Source of the DNA: Uliginosibacterium sp.
GTDB lineage: Bacteria > Pseudomonadota > Gammaproteobacteria > Burkholderiales > Rhodocyclaceae
DNA length: 64,000 nucleotides
Reading direction: 5' to 3'
Assembly: GCA_016718265.1 (NCBI GenBank)
Contig: JADKDZ010000014.1
Location: 57,370-121,369 of the forward strand
Shown: positions 56,828 through 64,000 of the stretch, piece after piece
Position numbering within the stretch: the stretch's first letter is position 1
Layout: every line of letters starts with the position of its first letter
The notes under the pieces: model-generated
What the model saw: only the letters and a program-made list of their open reading frames with translations
What the model was told of the DNA's origin: nothing
The model's database searches: none
Made by a program: the position numbers and the translations under genes

Positions 56828-57969
56828 ATGCTGAAACGCTTTGTCGTAAAGAAGAATGAACGCGGCGTCCTGTTGCGCGACGGTGACTTCGAGCGTCTGC
56901 TCAGCGCCGGCCGCCACTACGTATTCGATCCCTTCGGCAACTTTGCCATGAAGACCTGGCAGATCGATACCGCGCTGAACGAGTTGGCGCTCGTCGATAT
57001 GCTCGAAGAAACCGAGCCGGGTGCCAAAGCGGCCTGCTTTGAATGCATGGAGCTGGGTGAAGATGAAGCCGGGCTCCGCTATGAGAATGATGTGCTGGTG
57101 GAAGTCCTGCCGCCGGGCGCACGACGCGTGTTCTGGAAGGGCTTCATCCGGCATCGCCTGGAGAAGCTGGATCTGCGTGCCGGCTATACGCTGAGCGCCG
57201 CGCTGACGGCGCGCCTGCTGCAGCCGGCCCTGCGCGGCCGCGCCGTGGCGGGCCTCGGCGGCGTGCTGATGGCACAGGTGCCGGCTTACCACCTTGGCGT
57301 GTTGCGGGTCGACGGTAAGATCGAGCGGCTGCTGAGCCCGGGCTGCGAAGCCTTCTGGCGCTTCAACCGTGAGGTGCAGGTCGAGCTGATCGATACCCGT
57401 CTGCAGAACATGGAAGTCAGCGGTCAGGACATCCTCACCCGCGACAAGGTGAGCCTGCGACTCAACCTGGCGGCCACCTGGCGTTATACCGATGTGCTGC
57501 TGGCCTGCGAGAAGCTCGCCAAGCCTGCCGAGCACCTGTATCGCGAGCTGCAGTTCGGCCTGCGCGAAGCCGTGTGGGTACCCGCACGCTGGATGAGCTG
57601 CTGGAAAACAAGCAGATCATCGACGAGGTGGTGTCCGCCCATGTCAAGCGCAAGCTGGAGGGCTTCGGCCTCGATCTGGCCAGCGTCGGCGTGAAGGACA
57701 TCGTGCTGCCGGGCGACATGAAAACCATCCTCGCCAAGGTGGTGGAGGCCGAGAAAGCGGCGCAAGCCAACGTCATCCGGCGTCGTGAAGAGACCGCGGC
57801 CACGCGCTCGCTGCTCAACACCGCCCGGGTGATGGAAGACAACCAGACCGCCCTGCGGCTCAAGGAGCTGGAAACCCTGGAGCGGGTGGCCGAACGCATC
57901 GACCGGATCTCCGTCTTTGGCGGGCTCGATCAGGTGCTCAATGGTCTGGTCAGCATCAAAGCGCATTGA
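56828..57969 (+). pseudogene. Slipin (SPFH/band 7) protein of the Rtc cassette, one frameshift
   Basis: The two frames join near 57580 into about 380 residues. The N-terminus (MLKRFVVKKNERGVLLRDGDF) and the GKIERLLSPGCEAFWRFN region are of the slipin/stomatin type. The second frame holds TLDELLENKQIIDEVVSAHV and a charged coiled coil. At the break, GTGTGGGTACC would read on correctly with one TG fewer (…REAV-GTRTLDELL). Slipins oligomerise at membranes; this lineage without an N-terminal membrane helix is known beside rtcB, but its job is unknown. A frameshift by sequence error is likely. Confidence 0.82.
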
Positions 57970-58025
57970 ATCGCCCTCTCCCGCCCTGCGGGAGAGGGCG
58001 ATGCGAAGTATCGGGAGAAGCAATC

Positions 58026-58424
58026 ATGAAAAGCGGAAAACAGCGTAAGGCAGAGATCAAGGCGGCACGACTCAAGCGCAGTGCGCGGCTTCAGGGCTTG
58101 CCTGAGCGTCTACCGGCGTATCTGTCAGCCGATGTCGTGGCCTGCAACCCGGCACAATTGGCGCCCAGCAACAGTTACGGAGCGCCTGAATTCGTGCATC
58201 GCGGCTACTACGTCGATACCGCCTTCTGCTGCAAGGAATGTGGGGCTGAAGGGATCTGGACGGCGGCCCGGCAGAAATGGTGGTACGAAGTCGCCAAAGG
58301 CAATGTTGAGAGCCGCGCGGTACGATGCAAGGCATGCCGCGCACATGAACGCGCACGAAAAACAATTGCGCGCCAGATTCATCAGGCAGGGCTGCTTGCG
58401 AAGCATGCGCGTGCCCAGCAGTAA
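58026..58424 (+). CDS. Zinc-ribbon protein (zf-trcl-like) of the Rtc cassette
   Basis: A 132-residue basic protein. The N-terminus is Lys/Arg rich (MKSGKQRKAEIKAARLKRSARL). The CCKECGAEGIWTAARQKWWYEVAKGN...VRCKACR segment gives a CxxC...CxxC zinc ribbon of the type seen in zf-trcl proteins. Such proteins are often found near rtcB. It may bind nucleic acid or damaged tRNA (inference). A GGAG site lies 9 bases before the ATG. It is intact, unlike most neighbours. Confidence 0.8.
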   Translation: MKSGKQRKAEIKAARLKRSARLQGLPERLPAYLSADVVACNPAQLAPSNSYGAPEFVHRGYYVDTAFCCKECGAEGIWTAARQKWWYEVAKGNVESRAVRCKACRAHERARKTIARQIHQAGLLAKHARAQQ

Positions 58425-58436
58425 AGGAAGACTGAA

Positions 58437-59651
58437 ATGAGTTATCAACTGCTCGAAGTACAGAACGGAAAACCCATCAAGATGTGGACGCAGGGTGTAC
58501 CCGTCGAGGATGACGCCCGCAAGCAATTGATGGATACGGCGAAGATGCCCTTCATCTACAAGCATCTGGCCGTGATGCCGGACGTGCACCTCGGAAAAGG
58601 CTCCACCATCGGCAGCGTGATCCCCACGCAAGGTGCGATCATCCCCGCCGCTGTCGGGGTCGATATTGGCTGTGGAATGATGGCCGCCTGCACCACGCTG
58701 GTGGCGAGCGATCTGCCGGACAACCTGTACGCCTTGCGCTGCGCGATCGAAGCGGCCGTGCCGCACGGCCGTACCAGCACCCGTGCCGGGCGCGATAAAG
58801 GCGCCTGGGAAAACCCGCCGGAAACGGTGGACGCGATGTGGGCAGAACTGCTGGCAGGCTTCAAGCGCATTGTCGACAAACATCCGCGCCTGAAGAACAC
58901 CAACAACCACAAGCATCTGGGAACCCTGGGAACCGGAAACCACTTCATCGAGGTCTGCCTGGATGAGGCCGATCGCGTCTGGTTCATGCTGCACTCCGGT
59001 TCGCGCGGGGTGGGGAATGCCATCGGCACCCACTTCATCGAATTAGCGCAACAGGACATGCAGCAGCACATCGCCAACCTGCCGCACCGCGATCTCGCCT
59101 ACCTGAAGGAAGGCAGCCAGCATTTCGATGACTACGTCGAGGCCGTGGGTTGGGCGCAAGACTTCGCCCGACGCAACCGCGTGGTGATGATGCAGAACGT
59201 GATTGCGGCGGCGCGCTCGGTAATCGCCAAGCCCTTCGAGGCCAGCGTGGAAGCCTGAACTGCCACCATAACTACGTGCAACGCGAAACCCACTTCGGCG
59301 CGGAAGTCTTCGTGACGCGAAAGGGCGCGGTGTCGGCACAAAAAGGCGAGCTGGGGATCATTCCCGGATCCATGGGTGCCAAGAGCTTCATCGTGCGCGG
59401 CCTCGGCAATGAGGAAAGCTTCTGCTCCTGTAGCCACGGCGCCGGCCGCACCATGAGCCGCACCCAGGCCAAGAAACGCTTCACCGTCGCCGACCAGGAA
59501 CGCGCCACTGCGCATGTAGAATGCCGAAAGGATAGTGAGGTGATCGATGAAATCCCGATGGCGTACAAGGACATCGACGCCGTGATGCACGCCCAGCGCG
59601 AGCTGGTGGAAGTCGTGCATACCTTGCGGCAGGTAGTGTGTGAAGGGGTGA
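58437..59651 (+). pseudogene. rtcB: RtcB RNA ligase, two frame changes
   Basis: RtcB joins 2',3'-cyclic phosphate or 3'-phosphate RNA ends to 5'-OH ends using GTP and Mn. The first frame (58437-59258) holds MPDVHLGKGSTIG, AAVGVDIGCGMMAA (Asp/Cys ligands), LGTGNHFIEV and HSGSRGVGN. The second carries NCHHNYV and the nucleophile His in CSHGAGRTMSR. Near 59257 one base is missing (EASVEA-NCHH). Near 59638 two bases are missing from a GT run, so the expected VVCVKG end becomes an extension to 59776. With both repaired, the length is about 405 residues (E. coli 408). Confidence 0.9.
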
Positions 59652-59656
59652 AAATC

Positions 59657-59693
59657 TGCCCGGAGAGCCGCTCTGGTATTGGCTCTCCGGGCA
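59657..59693. repeat. Hairpin element, copy 2
   Basis: TGCCCGGAGAGCC (59657-59669) pairs perfectly with GGCTCTCCGGGCA (59681-59693) around GCTCTGGTATT. It lies just after rtcB. Same family as the element at 3146. No T run follows. Confidence 0.75.
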
Positions 59694-59785
59694 GTGCCGC
59701 AGTGCGACAAATTGCCCCGCAGGGACAGCATTTGCGTCGAAGTGGATGCACCTGTTACACAAGAACCAGACAATGAGTGAGTGAC

Positions 59786-60603
59786 ATGAATACTAAACCC
59801 GCGCTTCTGAGTGCCCATCCCATCGACGACGCGATCCGCACGCGCGTGCTGCAAGCGCTCGACCAGATCGAGTCCGAGCATGATGTGAAGGTGCTGTTTG
59901 CCTGCGAATCCGGCAGCCGTGGCTGGGGCTTCGCTTCACCGGACAGCGACTACGACGTTCGCTTCGTCTACGTGAATCGCTTGCCTTGGTATCTGACCGT
60001 GGAGCGCAGCGCGATGTGATCGAACTGCCTATCAGCGACGAGCTGGATGTGTGTGGCTGGGATGTGCGCAAGGCACTGCAGCTGCTGAGGAAGTCCAATC
60101 CGACCTTGCTGGAGTGGCTGGACTCGCCGGTGGTGTATCGCGAAGACGCTCAGCAGGCAGCGCGCATGCGTGCGCTGGCGCCCCAGTTCTTCTCCGCACT
60201 GCGCGGGCGCTATCACTACCTGGCGATGGCGAAGAAGAACTTCCGGGGCTATCTGCAAGGCGAATCGGTGCGACTGAAGAAGTACCTCTACGTACTGCGT
60301 CCGCTGCTGGCCGTGCGCTGGATCGACGCCGGGCTCGGCATGCCGCCAATGCGTTTTGCCGATCTCGCCACTGGCGTACTGGAAGACCATGTGCTGATCG
60401 ACGAGATCAACCGCCTGCTGGCGATCAAGATGCGTGCTGGCGAAGCCGAGTGCAGCCCGCGCTGGCCGGCGATTAACGCCTTCATCGAGGCGGAGCTGGA
60501 GAGCGCGGAACGCAACCCGGATTACAAGCGGCCGCAGGGCGAGGCTCACGAGTTGGACCGGTTTCTGATGGTGAGGTGGGTGATGGCACAGGGAGCACGG
60601 TAA
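59786..60603 (+). pseudogene. RlaP-type nucleotidyltransferase, one frameshift
   Basis: A polymerase-beta-type nucleotidyltransferase of the family tied to RNA ligases (RlaP). The first frame has CESGSRGWGFASPDSDYDVRFVYV (the G-S-x-x-x-G and D-x-D metal sites). The second frame, from about 60015, has ELPISDELDVCGWDVRKALQLLRKSNPTLLEWLDSPVVY. The break lies in VER-RDVIEL near 60012. Joined, it is about 272 residues. It may add nucleotides to RNA ends before sealing (family-based inference). The phosphatase-like gene starts within its stop codon. Confidence 0.85.
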
Positions 60604-60929
60604 TGACAAGCGTGCTTTTCCTCTGCAGCCAGAACAAGCTGCGTAGCCCCACGGCTGAGCAGGTGTTTGCCGGATACCCCGGCATTGCCTGCACGTCGGC
60701 TGGCCTTAACCACGATGCCGAGAATCCGCTGACGCCCGAGCAGCTGGCCTGGGCGGAGCTGATCTTCGTGATGGAGAAGGCGCAGCGCAGCCGGCTGAGG
60801 GAGCGATTCGGGGAACACTTGCACGGCCAGCGCGTAGTCTGCCTCAATATTCCGGATAACTACCGCTTCATGCAGCCCGAGCTGGTGGCGCTGCTGGAGA
60901 AGAAGGTGACGCCGCATCTGCCGGCCTGA
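60603..60929 (+). CDS. Low-molecular-weight phosphatase-like protein
   Basis: A 108-residue protein with FLCSQNKLRSPTAEQVF near the start: the C-x5-R P-loop of low-molecular-weight tyrosine phosphatases (CSQNKLR). LTPEQLAWAELIFVMEKAQRSRL follows, and IPDNYRFMQPELVALL at the C-terminus probably holds the acidic residue. It is shorter than classic enzymes (about 150). In an RNA-repair operon it could act on a phosphate end or a protein; the substrate is unknown. The ATG overlaps the stop of the RlaP gene. Confidence 0.82.
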   Translation: MTSVLFLCSQNKLRSPTAEQVFAGYPGIACTSAGLNHDAENPLTPEQLAWAELIFVMEKAQRSRLRERFGEHLHGQRVVCLNIPDNYRFMQPELVALLEKKVTPHLPA

Positions 60930-60968
60930 GTGGCGGATCGGCGAACGCTGTATCAGCGTAGAAACATG

Positions 60969-61003
60969 GCCCGGAGAGCCGCTCTGCGCTTGGCTTTGCG
61001 GGC
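60969..61003. repeat. Hairpin element, copy 3 (variant)
   Basis: GCCCGGAGAGCC and GGCTTTGCGGGC pair with one mismatch and one G-T pair around GCTCTGCGCTT. It follows the phosphatase-like gene and is a diverged copy of the same family. Confidence 0.6.
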
Positions 61004-61008
61004 AGAAC

Positions 61009-61100
61009 CGTAGGGCGTCAATCGCCCCGCAGGGGCATTGCGCCGAATGTGCTTCCGATCACAAACATCCGGCGCAATGCGCTTCGCTTAATGCCCTACG
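61009..61100. repeat. Nested palindromic intergenic element
   Basis: Outer arms CGTAGGGC (61009-61016) and GCCCTACG (61093-61100) enclose inner arms GCATTGCGCCG (61035-61045) and CGGCGCAATGC (61070-61080). The total length is about 92 bases. The sequence type (GTAGGGC...GGCGCAATGCGCTTCGCTTAATGCCCTAC) is a repeat often seen between genes in proteobacteria. No coding content. Confidence 0.6.
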
Positions 61101-61154
61101 CATCTGACTCACTGGCAGGGTGTCGCAGAAAGTGGCCGGATAGTCCCTGAAACA

Positions 61155-61189
61155 CTGCCGGAGAGCCGCTCTGGTTGGCTCTCCGGCAG
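61155..61189. repeat. Hairpin element, copy 4
   Basis: CTGCCGGAGAGCC (61155-61167) pairs perfectly with GGCTCTCCGGCAG (61177-61189) around GCTCTGGTT. It lies 23 bases before the rtcA start. Confidence 0.75.
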
Positions 61190-61212
61190 CTCAAACGAAT
61201 TCTTGCAATGAA

Positions 61213-62242
61213 ATGATTGAACTGGATGGTTCGCAGGGCGGTGGTGGGCGGATTCTCGCACGGCGCTGAGCCTGTCGATGATCACCGGCACGCCGTTTCG
61301 CATCGAGCGCATTCGCGCCGGGCGGGCGAAGCCGGGTTTGCTGCGCCAGCATCTGACGGCGGTGAACGCCGCGGCCACGATCTGCGGCGCGGAAGTGAGC
61401 GGGGCCGAGCTGGGCGCGCGGCAGCTGGTCTTTCGCCCGGGCGCGATCCGCGCGGGGGATTACCGCTTTGCGATCGGCTCGGCCGGCAGCGCGACACTGG
61501 TGCTGCAGACGGTGCTGCCGGCCTTGTGGCACGCAGCCGGCCCAAGCACGGTGGCGGTGAGCGGCGGCACGCACAATTCGGCGGCACCGCCGGCGGATTT
61601 TCTGCAGGCCGTGTGGTTGCCGCTCATGGCGCGGATGGGGGCGGCGATGCGCCTGGATCTGCTGCGCCACGGTTTCTATCCGGCTGGCGGCGGTGAGCTG
61701 GTCGCGCAGGTGGCGCCGTGCCCGGCGCTGCGCCCGCTGTGGCTGGCGGATCGCGGCGCGCTACAGCAGGCCTCTGCCCAGGCGGTGTTTGCGGGCTTGC
61801 CGGCAGAGATCGCCAAGCGCGAGCTGGCGGTGCTGGAGGCCAGCCTTGCGGCCCAGTTGGGCGGGCTGGAGACCGAGCTGCTTGGCCTGCCGGCGCGCGA
61901 GGGGCCGGGCAATTTGGTGATGGTGCGGCTCGCCTATGCGGGGCTGACTGGGCTGTTCTCGCGTTTGGCGAGAAGGGTGTAACCGCCGAGCTGGTGGCGA
62001 AGCCGGCTTGCGCAGGGCGTGTTGGCGCATCAGGCGAGCGGGGGGCGACGGTGGGCGAGTCCAGCCGACCAGTTGCTGCTGCCGATTGCGCTGGCGGGCG
62101 GCGGCGGATTTTCGGTGGCGGCGCTATCCTCGCACCTCCACACCAATATCGCCGTGATCGAACGCTTTCTGCCGCTGCGCTTTGCGGGTGCGGGCAGAAC
62201 GCGATCTGGCGGGTCGAATTGAACGCAGGGGACAGGCAATGA
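61213..62242 (+). pseudogene. rtcA: RtcA RNA 3'-phosphate cyclase, several frame changes
   Basis: RtcA makes 2',3'-cyclic phosphate ends from 3'-phosphate RNA using ATP. The start MIELDGSQGGGG at 61213 is the family's start, with one codon (Glu) and one base lost near 61250. The main frame 61278-61982 holds IRAGRAKPGLLRQHLTAV, FAIGSAGSATLVLQTVLPALW, SGGTHNSAAPPADF and RHGFYPAGGG. The rest (FGEKGVTAELV, DQLLLPIALAGGGGFSV, HTNIAVIERFLPLRF) lies in other frames, with breaks near 61968, 62005 and 62050. The end at 62242 overlaps the haemoglobin ATG. The catalytic His region is in the broken part. Confidence 0.85.
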
Positions 62243-62630
62243 GCGAAGCAGGGGAGACGGATCTGTATGGCGCGCTGGGCGGCGAGGCCGCGCTGCGCCA
62301 GCTGGTGGCGCGCTTCTACGCACTGATGGACGAGCTGCCCGAGGCTTACGTGATCCGCAAGCTGCACCAGGACGACCGGCAGGCGCGCGAGAAGCTCTTC
62401 GAATACTTAAGCGGCTCGACTCGCGGGCCGCCGCCGCACGAAACAAGTACGGCCATCCGCGGATGCGGGCACGCCACATGCCGTTTGCGATCGGCGTGGC
62501 CGAGCGCGATGCCTGGCTGATGTGCATGGCGCAGGCGTTTGACGAGACCCTGCCGCCCGGCCCGGCGCGGGACGCCTTCTGGGAGCGGGTGGTCGCGCTG
62601 GCAGACTGGATGCGCAACCGCGAGGGCTGA
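62239..62630 (+). pseudogene. Group II truncated haemoglobin, frameshifted
   Basis: The first frame begins MSEAGETDLYGALGGEAALRQLVARFYALMDELPEAYVIRKLHQ and reaches LFEYLSG. After a break near 62415-62450, HPRMRARHMPFAIGVAERDAWLMCM (with the haem-ligand His in RARH) and the ADWMRNREG end follow in another frame. Joined, it is about 131 residues, a normal length. It may bind O2 or NO; its link to RNA repair is unknown. Confidence 0.75.
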
Positions 62631-62663
62631 AGACGGCAGCCGTGGCCGAGGGTCTGGGCTAAA

Positions 62664-63940
62664 ATGGCGACTCCCCGCCAACCGCCCCGCCCCATCACGA
62701 AAACCAAGGGTTTCACGACTTCCATCCTGCATAGCGACCGCTTCCGGCGGCGTCGAGCATGGCTCGCGCTGCACAAGCCGGTGCACAACTCCATCACCTT
62801 TGCCCATGCCAGCGCGGCGGACATCGCCGCCGTGTTTCCGGGGCAAGCAGCCGGGCTTCAGCTACGGCCGCGGTGAATCCGACCACGATCGCGCTGGAGA
62901 AGAACTCAGCCTGATGGAAGACGGGCTGGCCACGCTGCTTTGCCACCGGCATGGCGGCGATCAGCTCCACCAACCTCGCCTGCTCAGGGCGGGCACCATC
63001 TGTGTCGAGGCGCCTGTTCGGCAATACCAACAGCGTTTTCAACACGCTGAAGAACCTGGTATTGAAGTCACGTTTGTCACGTGACAAGTCGCCAATGCTT
63101 GAGCGCCGCGCTGCAGCGCACAAAATACCCGTGCGGTGTTTGTCGTACGGTGGCAACCCCTGCACCCAGATCGCCGATCGCCCGTGGCATCGGCACGCTG
63201 TACGCCGAGCGCGGCCTGGGCTCACGGTGGTGGATAACACAATGACATCACCCTGGAGCTTCCGCCCAAGACCGTGGCGCGGGCTGGTGATCAACTCGCT
63301 CTCCAGCACATCGGCGGCCACGGCAACGCCCCCAAGGTGGCTCGGTCACCGAGACCGGGCGTCTCCCGACTGGACGCGCGCTTCCCGAACCTGATCGGAG
63401 CCTACAAGACCGGGCCGGACAGCAACTGGGGCCTCACCCAGATCAAGAAGAAGGCCTGCGCGACATGGGCGCCACGCCCGCGCGGAGTCCGCCCCACCAC
63501 ATCGCCATCGCGCCGAAACCCTGCCGCTGCGCAGAGGCCCGCAGCGCCGAAAAAATGCTCGCGCGGCTCGCCGCCCGGTTCCTGCTTCTGCCGCCCACCG
63601 GCCATCGCCAAGGTCTTCCACCCCTGGCTGGCGAGCCACCCGCGCATGGTCGCGCCAAGGTGCTGTTCCGCCATTTCGGCTCGCTGATGGCGACCGAGCT
63701 CAAGCCTGAGAACGACGATAACTAAATTCCTCGACGCACTGGAACTGGTGATCCTCGCCAGCAACCTCGGCGACAACCGCACGCTCGCGATCCCCGTCGC
63801 CCACACGATCTACGCCGAAATGGGCCCGGTGCGCGCGCCGAGATGGGCATCGCCGACGGCACCGTGCGCCTCTCGATCGGCATCGAAGACGGCGACGACC
63901 TGTTCATGCGCGGATCGAACAGGCGCTGGAAGGCGGCTGA
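62664..63940 (+). pseudogene. Cystathionine gamma-synthase/lyase-type PLP enzyme, many frame changes
   Basis: Pieces of one Cys/Met-metabolism PLP enzyme of about 425 residues occur in order but in alternating frames: KGFTTSILHSD, HKPVHNSITFAHASAADIAAVF, KQPGFSYGR, SLMEDGLATL, LFGNTNSVFNTLKN, NPCTQIAD, VVDNTMTSPWSFRP, then VINSLS (PLP-lysine region), PNLIGAYKTGP, WGLTQIKKK and LDALELVILASNLGDNRTLAIPVAHTIYAEMGP. At least eight indels are needed. Conserved residues are otherwise intact, which points to sequence error. It would act in sulfur amino-acid metabolism. Confidence 0.75.
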
Positions 63941-63963
63941 GGCCGGACGAAAGCGAATCGACC

Positions 63964-64000
63964 TGCCTGCAGAGCCGCGCGGGTATTGGCTTTGCGGGCA
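63964..64000. repeat. Hairpin element, copy 5
   Basis: TGCCTGCAGAGCC (63964-63976) pairs with GGCTTTGCGGGCA (63988-64000) with two G-T pairs; loop GCGCGGGTATT. It is 24 bases after the PLP enzyme gene and ends at the window edge. Confidence 0.65.

Noticed and set aside
54587..63940. Ro60 (rsr) gene in the repair cassette
   Set aside because: No vWA/TROVE-type sequence is visible in any frame, even allowing for indels.

Overview
The window looks like a GC-rich chromosome segment of a betaproteobacterium, possibly Rhodocyclales. That placement is inferred from gene content and codon use: a Gcr-type 'recombinase' membrane protein, an iorAB-paaK-ACT aryl-pyruvate/phenylacetate operon, YggL, RNase G, MocR/LysE pairs and a TPP-controlled thiC. 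No rRNA, standard tRNA, insertion sequence or CRISPR array is visible.

Layout. 0-1.5 kb: a cut-off secreted protein and a lipoprotein broken by frame changes. 1.7-10 kb: short-chain dehydrogenase, nitroreductase, membrane proteins and a sugar locus (gluconokinase | LacI regulator, GH1 beta-glucosidase) with duplicated operators. 10-15.6 kb: a QseBC-like two-component pair, then a compact STAS / CheA-like / CheB signalling set that lacks CheW and CheR. 15.6-19.6 kb: the iorA-iorB-paaK-ACT operon on the minus strand. 19.7-42.6 kb: mostly housekeeping and stress genes (rhomboid protease, nitronate monooxygenase, fau, slt, GST, hslR, GH5, CDF transporter, CBS protein, degenerate HD-GYP protein, EamA transporter, chemoreceptor, sbcB, upp, an ATPase, a glutamine amidotransferase, rng). 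43-45.2 kb: thiC with its TPP riboswitch and terminator; its frame is broken once. 45.3-54.5 kb: XRE regulator, lipoprotein, an adhesin-E/alpha-carbonic anhydrase fusion, MocR/LysE divergon, YggL, UDP-galactopyranose mutase with a truncated FkbM methyltransferase, and a formylglycine-enzyme-like protein.

54.6-63.9 kb is the most interesting part: an RNA-repair cassette. The regulator rtcR points left. A sigma-54 promoter (56317-56333) drives a rightward leader holding two adjacent tRNA-like modules, followed by slipin, a zinc-ribbon protein, rtcB, a RlaP-type nucleotidyltransferase, a small phosphatase-like protein and rtcA. A truncated haemoglobin and a cystathionine gamma-synthase-type gene come next. 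No Ro60/rsr gene is present.

Almost every long gene from 55.3 to 63.9 kb is split by 1-2 base indels although conserved residues survive in the shifted frames. This pattern fits uncorrected sequence error better than old decay. One in-frame amber codon in rtcR is a substitution and does not fit that explanation as easily. A family of near-identical hairpins recurs at 3.1 kb and four times between 59.6 and 64.0 kb.
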